Positions 1 to 9,788 are shown, counted from the first letter of the stretch. The stretch: 64,000 nt of DNA from JADJNY01 sp046349615 (GCA_046349615.1 JAXMBZ010000017.1:1-64000), one strand, 5' to 3'. Notes: a model not told the origin generated them from the letters alone. Numbers and translations are program-made.

Positions 1-813
1 GCGCTCGTCGTCCTCGCGGCGCTCCTCTACGTCGTCTACAGCGCGTTCCTCCGCCCCGAGCGCCATCACGGGCTCAAGAGCCTCGACTCGCTGCCCGCGA
101 ACGTCGTCAAGGCGTCGCTCGCGCTCGTCCCCGAACTCGTGCGCGCGAACGTCGTCGAGTTCCTGCGCGCGCATCCCGGCGCCGGCGGGCTCGCGGGCGC
201 GGGGCTCCTCTTCGCGGTGCTCGGCGCGCTCGCCGCGTGGATCCTCGTGCGTGGGAACGCGCTCGCGCGCTTCGCGCTCGTCGCGGTCGCGCTCGACCTC
301 GTCCTGCCCGTGCTCTCGACCGGGTTCACGCAGCGCTACGCGTACTTCGGCTCGGCGTGCGCGGCGCTCGCGCTCGGCGCGTGGGCGGCGCGGACGTGGA
401 TGCCGTGGACGTTCGGCGTCGTGCTCGCGCTCGGGACGGCGTGGGGCGCGGATCAGCTGCGCGACGTCGAGGAGTACGCCGAGGCGGGCAAGCGTGCCGA
501 ACGCCTAGTCGAGTTCGCGTGCAGGAAGCGCGCGGAGACGCCGGCGGCGACCCCCGTAGCGATCGTCGATCCGCCCGACGTCGCGGGCGCGGAGGAAGAC
601 GTCCCCGTTTGGAATTGGGGCCTCGTGGAAGCGCTCGAACGCCGCGCGCCGGGCGGGGGATTCGTGGTGTGGCGCACGAAGCCGTACCACACGAGCACGG
701 ACGTGGAGCTCGTGACGGTCGAGCGTGTGCGCGCCGCGGCAGCGCACGGCGAGGCCGTGGTGGTGCAGGGAGACGTCCCGTTCCCCGACTTCCCCTTCGC
801 GCAGGATCCGTGA
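1..813 (+). CDS. multi-pass membrane protein, C-terminal part (5' end outside window)
   Basis: The frame is open from base 1 to a TGA at 811-813, so only the last 270 residues are present. Hydrophobic segments lie at about residues 1-16, 60-78, 84-100, 115-130 and 138-150, followed by a soluble tail of about 110 residues rich in charged residues. The stretch TQRYAYFGSACAALALG resembles the RY.Y.PS region near the end of membrane glycosyltransferase/TMTC-like proteins, but that is too weak to name a family. Downstream is a pair of small lipoprotein genes. Coding potential is convincing; function is unknown. Confidence 0.6.
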   Translation, partial: ALVVLAALLYVVYSAFLRPERHHGLKSLDSLPANVVKASLALVPELVRANVVEFLRAHPGAGGLAGAGLLFAVLGALAAWILVRGNALARFALVAVALDLVLPVLSTGFTQRYAYFGSACAALALGAWAARTWMPWTFGVVLALGTAWGADQLRDVEEYAEAGKRAERLVEFACRKRAETPAATPVAIVDPPDVAGAEEDVPVWNWGLVEALERRAPGGGFVVWRTKPYHTSTDVELVTVERVRAAAAHGEAVVVQGDVPFPDFPFAQDP

Positions 814-868
814 CGCGCTCGCTCGGCGCGAGTGGATCCCAGCGGGTCGATCGAGTATCCCATCCGCC

Positions 869-1258
869 ATGCGTTCCACCGTCGCGCTCCTCGCTCTCCC
901 GCTCCTCCTCGCTCCCGCGTGCTTCATCTCGCGCGACACGGTCAACGTGCCGCTCGTCGAGAAGAAGCTCGCGACGCTCGTCCCCGGCACGACGACCGCG
1001 AAGGACGTCACCGCAGAGCTCGGCTCGCCGCACGAGGTCGTGCAGCTCGGCAAGCGCACCGCGTACCGCTACGACTACACGACGACGAAGCGCGCGGGCT
1101 TCACGCTGATCGTCGTCACGTTCTTGAACCAGGACACCCGCCAGGACCGCGCGTGGCTCTTCTTCGACGAGCACGACGTCCTGACGCACGTCGGGAAGTC
1201 GCTCGAGGCGGACGGCGCCGCCTACTCGATGCCGTGGATGGACGTGGAGCGCGATTGA
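869..1258 (+). CDS. small BamE/SmpA-like lipoprotein (first of tandem pair)
   Basis: This 129-aa protein begins with a signal peptide ending in APAC, a weak lipobox that would place it on a membrane outside the cytoplasm. The stretch LVPGTTTAKDVTAELGSP, followed by a tyrosine-containing beta strand, matches the SmpA/OmlA/BamE fold pattern (G.T..dv...LG.P). In proteobacteria that fold occurs in an outer-membrane assembly lipoprotein, but here it is only a fold assignment. The ATG at 869 is chosen because it gives the signal peptide; a TATCCC hexamer lies 7 nt upstream. The TGA overlaps the TTG start of the next gene, which is a paralogue. Confidence 0.7.
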   Translation: MRSTVALLALPLLLAPACFISRDTVNVPLVEKKLATLVPGTTTAKDVTAELGSPHEVVQLGKRTAYRYDYTTTKRAGFTLIVVTFLNQDTRQDRAWLFFDEHDVLTHVGKSLEADGAAYSMPWMDVERD

Positions 1259-1677
1259 AGCTCGCGTTCCTCCTCCTCGTCGCGCTCGCGGGCACGTCCT
1301 GCGTCAGCTTCGACTTCGCGCGCTCGACCGTGAACCTCCCGCCGCGGCGCGGCGTCGTCGCGTCGATGGTGCCGGGCACGACGAAGCTCGACGGCGCGTT
1401 GAAAGCGCTCGGCGCGCCCATCTACGTGTGGGAGTGGAAGGAGGACGGCCTCGCGCTCGCCTGGGGTTGGAGCGAGGACGGCGCGCGCGGCGTGTCGGTC
1501 CGCGTGCCGCTCGATCACGGCGGATCCGCGCAGGCGTCCTACGACGACCTCGCGCGGCACCTGCGCGGCCTCGTGCTCTTCTTCGATGCGCAGGAGACGC
1601 TCGTCGACGTGCGCGAGGGGGAGTTGAACGACTTCCTCCAGGACGGCGTGCGCCGCCGCCCGTCGCCGGTCGAGTGA
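1255..1677 (+). CDS. small BamE/SmpA-like lipoprotein (second of tandem pair)
   Basis: This 140-aa protein starts at a TTG inside a TTGA overlap with the previous stop codon, giving MKLAFLLLVALAGTSC, a clean lipoprotein-type signal peptide. It keeps the same layout as its neighbour: STVNLPP then MVPGTTKLDGALKALGAP, against DTVNVP then LVPGTTTAKDVTAELGSP. The two therefore arose by tandem duplication. The middle of the protein is Trp-rich (VWEWKEDGLALAWGWSEDG). The TTG start is supported by the signal peptide and by the same overlap style elsewhere in the window, but no ATG is available and there is no clear ribosome site. The role is unknown beyond an envelope lipoprotein. Confidence 0.65.
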   Translation: MKLAFLLLVALAGTSCVSFDFARSTVNLPPRRGVVASMVPGTTKLDGALKALGAPIYVWEWKEDGLALAWGWSEDGARGVSVRVPLDHGGSAQASYDDLARHLRGLVLFFDAQETLVDVREGELNDFLQDGVRRRPSPVE

Positions 1678-1791
1678 GTCGTCGCGGCGGGAACGGATTT
1701 CCACCCCGCGCACCGATCCTCTAGAAATGGGGCCGCTCCGGTCGATCACGGCGCGCTCGCGCGCTTGCACCGACGTCCAGGCCTCCTCCCG

Positions 1792-4278
1792 ATGACCGCC
1801 AACTCTCCCTCCGCCGCGTCCTTCCGCGTCATGAAGTTCGGCGGCACGTCCGTCGGCGACGCCGCGCGCATGCGGCGCGTGATCGACCTCGTGCACGAGG
1901 CGCTCGCCGCCGAGCGCGTGTGCCTCGTCGCTTCCGCCGTCACCGGGGTCACGAACCACCTGCTCGACTCCGCGCGGCAAGCGAAGGACGGCGCGGCGCC
2001 CGGACCGTTCGTCGAACGCTTTCGCGCGCTCCACGCCGCGGTCGTCGCGGAGATCGGGAGCGCGCTCGCCTACGAAGCGCGCGCGCGACTCGAGTCCGCG
2101 CTCGACGGCATCACGCGCGAGTACGAGCGCCTGCTCCAAGGCGTGCAGCTCCTGCGCGAGGCACCGCCGCTCGTCGTCGCGAAGCTCTCGAGCCTCGGCG
2201 AGCGCGCGTCGTGCGCGATCCTCGCCGAACTCGCGCGCGCCCGCGGGCTCGCGCCGCGCGAGCTCGATCCCGCGCAGTTCGTGCGCGCGAACGGCGACTG
2301 CCTCGAAGCCGCTCCGGACCTCGCATGGATCCACGCGCGGTGGAGCGAGCTCCGTGCAGGCGGCGAGCGGCTCCTGATCCTCCCGGGCTTCTTCGCGGGC
2401 GACGCCGAGGGCCGCACCGTGCTGCTCGGCCGCGGCGGTTCCGACTGGAGCGCCGCGATCGCCGCGCACGCGCTCGATGCGCGCCTGTGCGACATCTGGA
2501 CCGACGTCGACGGCATCTACTCCGCGGATCCGCGCCTCGTGCCGGAAGCGTTCAGCGTGCCCGAGGTGTCGTTCGAGGAGGCGATGGAGCTCTCGTACTT
2601 CGGCGCGAAGGTGCTCCATCCGAAGACGATCCAACCCGCGCGCGACAAGCAGATCCCCGTCGCCGTGCGCAACAGCTTCGCGCCGGAGAAACCCGGCACG
2701 ATCGTGCGCGCGAAGGCGGCGCCCGCGGCGCAGGGCGTGCGCGGGCTCACGCTGCTCGGCGACGTCGCGCTCTTGAACGTGACGGGCACGGGCATCGCGG
2801 GCATCCCCGGCGTCGCGTCGCGCGCGTTCGGCGCGCTCGCGGAGGCGTCGATCTCGGTGATCCTGATCTCGCAGGCGTCGAGCGAGTGCGCGATCTCGCT
2901 CTGCGTGACCGGCAAGGACGGCGCGCGCGCCGTCGCCGCGCTCGAGCGCGCGTTCGAGCCGGAGCGTCGCCTCGGCCGCATCGATCCGATCGAGCGGCGC
3001 GACGGGCTCTCCGTGCTCTCCGTCGTCGGCGACGGCATGCGCACGCGCATGGGCGCCGCGGGCACGTTCTTCCGCTCGCTCGCCGAGGTCGCGGTCAACG
3101 TCGTCGCGATCGCGCAGAGCGCGTCCGAGCGCAGCATCAGCGCCGTGATCCTCGCGAGCGACGGCGAACGCGCGCTCCGTCATGCGCACCACGCGTTCTT
3201 CCGCACGCCCGAGACGATCGACCTCTTCGTGTTCGGAACCGGCAGCGTCGGCGCGCGCTTGCTCGCGCAGATCGGCGCGCAGCGCGAGCGCTTGATCGGC
3301 CGCGGCGTCCGGCTGCGCATCGCGGGCGTCGCGAACAGCAAGACGCTCGTGCTCGACGAGAAGGGGATCGAACCCGACAAGGCCGCGGTTCGGCTCGCGG
3401 CGGAGCGCATGCCGTCGGAGCTCGACCGCGTGCTCGCGTTCGTCGCGGAGCGCAGGCTCGTGTGTCCCGTGCTCGTCGACTGCACGGCGAGCGGCGAGCT
3501 CGCGGCGCGTTACGGAGCGGCGATGGAGGCGGGCTTGCACGTCGTCACCGCGAACAAGGTCGCGAACGCGTCGTCGCAGGCGTACTGGCGCGAGCTCCGG
3601 CGCCTCGCGCGCGCGCGGCAGCGGCGCTTCCTCTACGAGACGAACGTCGGCGCGGGCCTGCCCGTGATCGGCACGCTGAAAGGGCTCGTCGCGAGCGGCG
3701 ATCGCGTGCGTCGGATCGAGGGCGTGCTCTCGGGATCGATGTCGTACCTGCTCGGGCGCATCGAGGAGGGTGCGCGGCTCTCCGAGGCACTGCGCGAGGC
3801 CCGCGAGAAGGGCTTCACCGAGCCCGATCCGCGCGAGGACCTCTCCGGCCGCGACGTCGCGCGCAAGGTGCTCATCCTCGCGCGCGAGGTCGGGATCGAG
3901 CTCGAGCCCGAGGACGTCGTCGTCGAGGGCGTCCTGCCGAAGTCCTTCGACGCGAGCGGCGGCGTCGACGCGTTCCTCGATCGCCTGCCCGCGCTCGACG
4001 CGGAGTTCGCAGCGCGCGCGACGGAGCTCGCGAAGCGCGGCGCCGCGCTGCGTTTCGCCGGATGCATCGAGGACGGACGCGCGACGATCGGCCTCGTCGA
4101 AGCGGGCCCCGACCATCCGCTCCGCGGCGTCAAGGGCGGCGAGAACGCGCTCGCGTTCCTCACGGACCACTACTCGCCGCGCCCGATGGTGATCCGCGGG
4201 TACGGCGCGGGCGCGGACGTCACCGCGGCCGGCGTGCTCTCCGACGTGCTGTCGCTCGCGACGTGGAGCGCCGCGTGA
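1792..4278 (+). CDS. thrA: bifunctional aspartokinase/homoserine dehydrogenase
   Basis: This 828-aa protein would catalyse the first and third steps from aspartate to homoserine. The aspartokinase domain starts with KFGGTSVGD (residue 15 on). Two ACT-type regulatory segments follow at about residues 320 and 405, which are the usual site of threonine feedback. The C-terminal homoserine dehydrogenase has a nucleotide-binding loop FGTGSVGARLL (about 477), TANK (about 586), NVGAGLPVIGTLKGL (about 617) and the EPDPREDLSGRDVARK segment. The length matches E. coli ThrA (820 aa). ATG 1792 is preferred over an in-frame TTG at 1765; ATG 1831 is also possible. A weak promoter (TTTCCA 1698-1703, TAGAAA 1722-1727) lies upstream. 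It is first in a thrABC operon. Confidence 0.93.
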   Translation: MTANSPSAASFRVMKFGGTSVGDAARMRRVIDLVHEALAAERVCLVASAVTGVTNHLLDSARQAKDGAAPGPFVERFRALHAAVVAEIGSALAYEARARLESALDGITREYERLLQGVQLLREAPPLVVAKLSSLGERASCAILAELARARGLAPRELDPAQFVRANGDCLEAAPDLAWIHARWSELRAGGERLLILPGFFAGDAEGRTVLLGRGGSDWSAAIAAHALDARLCDIWTDVDGIYSADPRLVPEAFSVPEVSFEEAMELSYFGAKVLHPKTIQPARDKQIPVAVRNSFAPEKPGTIVRAKAAPAAQGVRGLTLLGDVALLNVTGTGIAGIPGVASRAFGALAEASISVILISQASSECAISLCVTGKDGARAVAALERAFEPERRLGRIDPIERRDGLSVLSVVGDGMRTRMGAAGTFFRSLAEVAVNVVAIAQSASERSISAVILASDGERALRHAHHAFFRTPETIDLFVFGTGSVGARLLAQIGAQRERLIGRGVRLRIAGVANSKTLVLDEKGIEPDKAAVRLAAERMPSELDRVLAFVAERRLVCPVLVDCTASGELAARYGAAMEAGLHVVTANKVANASSQAYWRELRRLARARQRRFLYETNVGAGLPVIGTLKGLVASGDRVRRIEGVLSGSMSYLLGRIEEGARLSEALREAREKGFTEPDPREDLSGRDVARKVLILAREVGIELEPEDVVVEGVLPKSFDASGGVDAFLDRLPALDAEFAARATELAKRGAALRFAGCIEDGRATIGLVEAGPDHPLRGVKGGENALAFLTDHYSPRPMVIRGYGAGADVTAAGVLSDVLSLATWSAA

Positions 4279-5204
4279 CGCGCGTCACCGCGTTCGCGCC
4301 GGCGTCGATCGGCAACGTCGGCGTCGGCTTCGACGTGCTCGGCGCGGCGGTCGAACCGATCGGCGGCGAGCTCCTCGGCGACCGCGTCACGATCGAAGCG
4401 AGCGCGACGGACCGCTTCGAGTGCGCGGGCGCGTTCGCGCATCGATTGCCGAAGGATCCCGGCGACAACCTCGTCGTCAAGGCGCGGCGCTTCTTCGAAG
4501 CGGAGCTCGGGCGCGCGCTCCCGCCTTCGCGCGTCGTGCTCGAGAAACGCATGCCGCTGAACAGCGGCCTCGGTTCGTCGGCGAGCTCGGGGGTCGCGGC
4601 GCTCGTCGCGTGGAACGCGTTCGCTGGGGAGCCGTTCACGCGTGCGAAGCTGCTCGAGCTCGCGGGGAGGCTCGAGGGTGAAGCGTCGGGCTCCGTCCAC
4701 CTCGACAACGCGGCGCCGATCCTGCTCGGCGGGCTGCAGCTCTGCCTCGCGTCCGGCGCGACGCGCGCGCTGCCGTTCCCGGACGGTCTCGCCTTCGCGC
4801 TCGCGCAGCCGGAGCTCGAGGTCGCGACGCGCGACGCGCGCGCCGTGCTGCCGAAGGAGCTCCCGCGCTCCGTCGCGGTCGAGTGGGCGCAGCTCGTCGC
4901 GGGCTTCGTGCACGCGCTGCACACGGGCGAGCGCGCGCTCCTGCGCGAGACGCTCGTCGACGTGATCGCGGAGCCGCACCGCGCGCGGCTCGTGCGCGGT
5001 TTCCGCGACGTCCAGCGCGCGGCGCTCGCTTCGGGCGCGCTCGCGTGCACGCTGTCGGGCTCGGGCCCGGCGACCTTCGCGCTCGCGGAGGAGCGCGACG
5101 TCGCCGCCGTCGCCGACGCGATGCGTCGCGCGTTCGCGGACGCGGGCGTCGCGAGCGTCGTGCGGCCGTGCCGCCTCGATCGCGTCGGAGCGCGGCTCCT
5201 GTGA
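4275..5204 (+). CDS. thrB: homoserine kinase
   Basis: This 309-aa GHMP-family kinase phosphorylates homoserine before threonine synthase acts. It has the N-terminal PASIGNVGVGFDVLG segment, the ATP-binding loop PLNSGLGSSASSG at about residues 94-106, and a C-terminal TLSGSGPATFAL glycine motif, all in standard order and at normal length. The GTG start at 4275 lies in a GTGA overlap with the thrA stop, so translation is probably coupled. No separate promoter is visible. Confidence 0.93.
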   Translation: MTRVTAFAPASIGNVGVGFDVLGAAVEPIGGELLGDRVTIEASATDRFECAGAFAHRLPKDPGDNLVVKARRFFEAELGRALPPSRVVLEKRMPLNSGLGSSASSGVAALVAWNAFAGEPFTRAKLLELAGRLEGEASGSVHLDNAAPILLGGLQLCLASGATRALPFPDGLAFALAQPELEVATRDARAVLPKELPRSVAVEWAQLVAGFVHALHTGERALLRETLVDVIAEPHRARLVRGFRDVQRAALASGALACTLSGSGPATFALAEERDVAAVADAMRRAFADAGVASVVRPCRLDRVGARLL

Positions 5205-6493
5205 AGCTCGTCGGGACGCGCTCGAGCGCCGATCGCTCGACGTTCCTCGCGGCCGCGGCGGGTTCGACGCCGGAGCACGGCGGGCTCTTCGTCCCCGAGC
5301 GCTGGCCGCGCTTCGCCGACGTCGACGCGCTGCTCGCGGTTCCGTGGCGCGAACGCTGCGCGGAGGTGCTCGCGCGCCTCGTGGGGGACGAGCTCCCGCG
5401 CGCCGAGCTCGCGTGCATCGTCGACGAGGCGTTCGACTTCCCCGTGCCGCTCGTCGCGCTCGCGGACGACACGTTCGCGCTCGAGCTGACGCACGGGCCG
5501 ACGCTCGCGTTCAAGGACTTCGGCGCGCGCTTCCTCGCCGCCGTGCTCGAGCGCGTGCCCGCGCGCGGGCCGCGCACGATCCTGACCGCGACGTCGGGCG
5601 ACACGGGCGCGGCGGTCGCGAGCGCGTTCCACGGCCGCGCGGGCGTGCGCGTCGTCGTGCTCTATCCGCTCGGCCGCGTTTCGCCGCTGCAAGAGCGTCA
5701 GCTCGCGTGCCTCGGCGGCAACGTGACGGCCGTCGCGGTCGCGGGCGCCTTCGACGACTGCCAGGCGCTCGTCAAGCGCGCGTTCGCGGAGCCGGAGCTC
5801 GTCGCGCGGCACGGGCTCGCGTCCGCGAACTCGATCAACCTCGCGCGCGTGTTCGCGCAGGTCCTCTACTACCTCGAAGCCCTGGCGGCGCTGCGCGCGC
5901 GCGGCGTCCACGCGGCGCCGGTGATCGCGGTGCCGAGCGGGAACTTCGGCAACCTGTGCGCGGGGCTCTACGCGCGCGAACTCGGCTTCGACGTGCGCGC
6001 GTTCGTCGCCGCGACGAACGCGAACGACGTCGTGCCGCGCTACCTCGCGGGCGGGCGCTACGAGCCGCGCCCGACCGTCGCGACGCTCTCGAACGCGATG
6101 GACGTCGGCGCGCCGAGCAACTGGGAGCGCATCGAGCGGTTGTTCGACGGCGATCGCGCGCACCTGGCCCGCGTCGTTCGCGCGGAGAGCACGACCGACG
6201 AGGAGACGGAGGAGGAGCTCGTGCGGCTCGCGCGCGCCGGCTACCGCGCTTGTCCGCACACCGCGGTCGCGCACCGCGTGCTCCGCATGCGGCTCGAGCC
6301 CGGTGAGACGGGCGTGTTCCTCGCGACCGCGCATCCGGCGAAGTTCGGCGCGGTGATCGACGCGCCGCTCGCGCGCGCGGGCTTCGCGCCGTCGCCGCTG
6401 CCGGACGCGCTCGCGCGACTCCTGCAGGAACGCGTGCAGCGCGTCGAGATCGGAAACGACCTCGACGCGCTGCGGAAGATCCTCGCGAGCTAG
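5201..6493 (+). CDS. thrC: threonine synthase
   Basis: This 430-aa PLP-dependent fold-type II enzyme makes threonine from O-phosphohomoserine. The PLP lysine is K105 in GPTLAFKDFGARF. TATSGDTGAAVA and VPSGNFGNLCAG are the phosphate and PLP-binding loops typical of ThrC. The GTG start at 5201 again lies in a GTGA overlap, here with the thrB stop. The TAG stop is only 1 nt from the stop of the convergent lipoprotein gene, leaving no room for an intrinsic terminator. Gene order and coupling make this a complete thrABC unit. Confidence 0.93.
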   Translation: MKLVGTRSSADRSTFLAAAAGSTPEHGGLFVPERWPRFADVDALLAVPWRERCAEVLARLVGDELPRAELACIVDEAFDFPVPLVALADDTFALELTHGPTLAFKDFGARFLAAVLERVPARGPRTILTATSGDTGAAVASAFHGRAGVRVVVLYPLGRVSPLQERQLACLGGNVTAVAVAGAFDDCQALVKRAFAEPELVARHGLASANSINLARVFAQVLYYLEALAALRARGVHAAPVIAVPSGNFGNLCAGLYARELGFDVRAFVAATNANDVVPRYLAGGRYEPRPTVATLSNAMDVGAPSNWERIERLFDGDRAHLARVVRAESTTDEETEEELVRLARAGYRACPHTAVAHRVLRMRLEPGETGVFLATAHPAKFGAVIDAPLARAGFAPSPLPDALARLLQERVQRVEIGNDLDALRKILAS

Positions 6494-6494
6494 A

Positions 6495-9400
6495 TCAGCG
6501 CGTCCACGCGAGTCCGAGCGCGCTGATCTCCGGCACGGCGCCCGTCGCGGCGTTCGAGACGAACGTGATGCGCGTCTGCAGGTAGCGCGCGCCCGTCACG
6601 GCGGCGGTCGAGGCTCGGAACGTCGAGTCGTTGCCCGGGAACGCGATGCTCCCACCTGCGGGCGGCAGCGTCGTGGGGCGGGGCATCCCGTAGAAGTCGA
6701 CCGTTCGCGCGTCGTTCGAGGCGTTGTTCGCCGGACCCGTGACGAGCGACGCTCCGCGGAAGGCGAGCTGGACGCTCGTGCCCGGAGGCAGTGAGCCTGG
6801 GACGAGCAGCGGCACCGCGAACGTCGCCGTCGCTCCCGCGTCGAAGAAGATCGTGTGCGCGCGGCTGATGCGGGTGACGAGGCTCATCTCGCCGAGGAAG
6901 AACGTGTCGTCCGTTCCGAGCGTCGGGCTGCCCGGCGGGTTCGACGACGGGTTGAAGCCGCCCGTCGCGATCGTCGCCGCGTCGGGGTTCACCGCGACGA
7001 TCGTGCCCGACGAGTTGACCCCGCCGGTCGAGAACGCGCGGAAGCTCGGCTTCGCGGAGCTGAAGGTCGCGAGGCACACGTCGAACGAGTTCAGACCGAG
7101 CGCGCCGGCGTCGGGGAAGCACCGGAACTCCGTCAGCAGCGGGAGCCCGATCGTCGGGACGTTCCCCGTCGGGTAGGGCACGCCCGGCGTGGCCGGAAGC
7201 CCGAACGTGCGGATCACGCTGAGCAGCTCCGCGCCCGGGGAGTCGAACGGCGCGCCCTTCGCCAACACGGCCGTGTCGCGCCAGGTGTAGTACGCGCGCT
7301 GGTTCGCGGGCAGGCCGCGGTTCAGCGGGAACGGCATCATCCACGTGCCGCCCGCGTTCACGTACCGCTCGGCCGGATTGACGGTGTAACCGCGTGCGCG
7401 CGGATGGACGACGCTCTGCGGGTCCTGCGCCGGGTCGAGCAGGTTGTCCGCGAACGTGGGCTCGAGGCCGGAGTTCGGGAAGTTCGGAAGCAAGACTGCG
7501 TCGAGCGATTCGTCCGGCAGGTGCTTCGAGTGCGCGAGCCGGATCTCGAACTGCGTGAACTGGTCCGCGACGGCGTTGCCGCCGCGCGGGGCCCATGCGA
7601 GCCCTTCGATGTCGACGTTGTGGTACGTCTCGTCCAGCAGTCCGAAGCCCGCGTCGCAGTAGCGCCACAACGTCTGCAGCCTGCTGCCGAGCGGGTTCAG
7701 CGGTCCCTGCACGCCCGGCGGGAAGACCGCCATCAAGCTCGGCATCGTCTGCGAACGGTCGACGCGCGCCGCGAAGTGCGTCACGGGGCGAGGGCGGACC
7801 GTGCCACGGGCGAAGTCGAGGAGGAACTGGCCGCGCAACTCCGGACGAGCGTCATTGCCGACCTCGTCGCTCGAGTCGAAACGCAACACCAGGCCGCCCG
7901 TCGCGCTCGCGGGCGCGGTCGGGTTCAGATGGAGCGGGATCTGCACCGTGGGTGCGGCGACGGGGTTGCCCGCGAGGTCGCGCGGCCCGCGCGCTCCGCC
8001 GACGACGTTCAGCCAGTACGACTCGCTCGCTCCCGGTGCGTGCGTGAGCGGTACGAGCGGCCAGAGCGTCGCGACGGCTGCGTCCGGGCCGAGGGTGATC
8101 TGCGCGGGCACGACGTCGGCACCGCTCGCGCTCGTCTGCACGCGCGCGAGGAAGAGCCCGTCGTGTGCGGCGATGTCGCCGCGCGCGATCGGCTCGCTGA
8201 ACTTCGCATAGAGCTGCCCACCTGGATCGATCCCGGCCGCGGGCAAACCCGCCCCGTCGAGGGTCGTCGTGAGGAAGCACGGCGCGCGCGTCAGGTCCGT
8301 CGCGGGATCGAAGCGCGTGTTCAGGCGCGCGCCGGCGAGCGCGGGCTCGAAGCCCGTGATCATCCGCACACGGACGCCGGTGACGAGGTTCCCCGACGGC
8401 GGCGCGCCGTCCTCGACGACCACCATCCAGCGATTCGGCTGCACGAGCACGTCGCCGCGCCGTGCGGCGGCCGCGCAGCCCGCGGAGTCGTACGCGAACG
8501 CGATCACGTAGCGGCCGCGGCCGCGGCCCGCGTCGGGCGTCGCGCTCACGATGCTCCCGGGAAGCGCGCCCGCGAGCCGCGGCGGTTCGAGGTCGCGCAG
8601 GTAGCCCTCGAACGCATCACCCGTGACGTCGGTCGGCCCGCCGCTGCGCAGTCCGCGCACGACGTCGTGCGTCGGCGCGCCGAGATCGACCGGGCCGTTG
8701 CTCGTGGTTGCGAGCGCGTGTCCCGCGAGATTCGCGAGCACGCGAGTCTGACCGCTCGGCGCGTGCGTCACGGTCGGGATGCGCAGCACCACGTTCGCGA
8801 CATTCGTGCTCTGCGACGGCGGAAGCCCTTCGGGCTGGAGCGGCACGGCGCCCTGCGTCGCGTTGAAGTCGATCCAGGTCAGCGCCGGGTCGAGCAGCAC
8901 GCGCGTGGGGTAGGCCGTGAAGCGTCCGTCGCCGTCGGGGTCGGCGAGCCCGACGTGGTTCGCGTCCGGGAGGACGCGCAGCGGCGCGACGTTGCCGTTC
9001 GCGACGAGCCGCAGCGTGTCGGCGGCCACGGTGTTCGCGTCGAGCAGGTCGTCGAAGCGGGCGACGAGCACCGCATTGCGGGGCAGCAGCGTGAACGGCG
9101 GCAGTCCGAGCGGATCGGCGGTCGAGACGGGCACGAGCGTCGTCTGCAGCCGGTCGTAGGCGACCTCGAACGCGGCGGTGCCGAGCTCGTGCCGGACGAC
9201 GAGCTCGTCGAGGCCGGTGAAGAGCTGCGTCGAGAGCTCGTAGTCCGCCGCGTCGGTCTGCACGTCCTCGCCGATCGGGAGCGCGCGCGCGACGAGGCGG
9301 TGTTCGCCGCTCGTGCTCGTGTCGTAGACGTCGACGAGCCGGCCCCATGCGAGGGAAACGAGGTGCACGCTGGGCGCCTGACCGTCGTGGTGCGGGTCGA

Positions 9401-9788
9401 GCTCCTGCGCGAACGGTACGATGCGGATCGAGAGGTTCGTCGAGGTCGAGCCGTTCGCATTGCTCGCGGTGATCGTGTAGCCGTTCGGACGCGCGAGCGC
9501 TTGCGGTCGGCCGTCGATCACGCCCGTCGCCGGGTCGAGCGTGAGACCGGCGGGAAGCGCGGGCGACACGCTCCACTGCGTGACCGTTCCGTCGACGGTC
9601 GGCGTGTTGGGCGCGATCGAATGGCCCTGTCTGTAGATCGGGTTCGGCGACGCGTACGCGAGGTTCGCCGGCGCGCCGGGGCCGGCGACGAGCTGCGACG
9701 GCATCGCGACGGGCGGATCGGAGCGGTGGTCGCAGGCGAGGGGAAGCAGGAGCGTCGGGAAGAGTGCGAAGAAGGCGAGACGATTCAT
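6495..9788 (-). CDS. large secreted lipoprotein with Ig-like and Big_5-like repeats
   Basis: This 1097-aa protein starts MNRLAFFALFPTLLLPLAC, a lipoprotein-type signal with the candidate lipidated Cys at 19. A putative Ig domain of the He_PIG type follows (LPAGLTLDPATGVIDG). Further on are segments resembling bacterial Ig-like/Big_5 modules (LPRNAVLVARFDDLLDANT and QLYAKFSEPIARGDI) and a DPDGDGRF acidic loop. No catalytic motif is evident, so it is best read as a surface or adhesion lipoprotein. The start at 9788 was chosen for the signal peptide. It is convergent with thrC and divergent from the molybdopterin oxidoreductase. Confidence 0.8.
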   Translation of the reverse strand: MNRLAFFALFPTLLLPLACDHRSDPPVAMPSQLVAGPGAPANLAYASPNPIYRQGHSIAPNTPTVDGTVTQWSVSPALPAGLTLDPATGVIDGRPQALARPNGYTITASNANGSTSTNLSIRIVPFAQELDPHHDGQAPSVHLVSLAWGRLVDVYDTSTSGEHRLVARALPIGEDVQTDAADYELSTQLFTGLDELVVRHELGTAAFEVAYDRLQTTLVPVSTADPLGLPPFTLLPRNAVLVARFDDLLDANTVAADTLRLVANGNVAPLRVLPDANHVGLADPDGDGRFTAYPTRVLLDPALTWIDFNATQGAVPLQPEGLPPSQSTNVANVVLRIPTVTHAPSGQTRVLANLAGHALATTSNGPVDLGAPTHDVVRGLRSGGPTDVTGDAFEGYLRDLEPPRLAGALPGSIVSATPDAGRGRGRYVIAFAYDSAGCAAAARRGDVLVQPNRWMVVVEDGAPPSGNLVTGVRVRMITGFEPALAGARLNTRFDPATDLTRAPCFLTTTLDGAGLPAAGIDPGGQLYAKFSEPIARGDIAAHDGLFLARVQTSASGADVVPAQITLGPDAAVATLWPLVPLTHAPGASESYWLNVVGGARGPRDLAGNPVAAPTVQIPLHLNPTAPASATGGLVLRFDSSDEVGNDARPELRGQFLLDFARGTVRPRPVTHFAARVDRSQTMPSLMAVFPPGVQGPLNPLGSRLQTLWRYCDAGFGLLDETYHNVDIEGLAWAPRGGNAVADQFTQFEIRLAHSKHLPDESLDAVLLPNFPNSGLEPTFADNLLDPAQDPQSVVHPRARGYTVNPAERYVNAGGTWMMPFPLNRGLPANQRAYYTWRDTAVLAKGAPFDSPGAELLSVIRTFGLPATPGVPYPTGNVPTIGLPLLTEFRCFPDAGALGLNSFDVCLATFSSAKPSFRAFSTGGVNSSGTIVAVNPDAATIATGGFNPSSNPPGSPTLGTDDTFFLGEMSLVTRISRAHTIFFDAGATATFAVPLLVPGSLPPGTSVQLAFRGASLVTGPANNASNDARTVDFYGMPRPTTLPPAGGSIAFPGNDSTFRASTAAVTGARYLQTRITFVSNAATGAVPEISALGLAWTR

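Noticed and set aside
1222..4170. A 982-codon open frame antisense to thrA, and similar long antisense frames opposite most genes
   Set aside because: At this GC content stop codons are rare in all frames. The antisense products are Arg/Ala/Glu-rich without domains, while the plus-strand thrA frame has all expected motifs.
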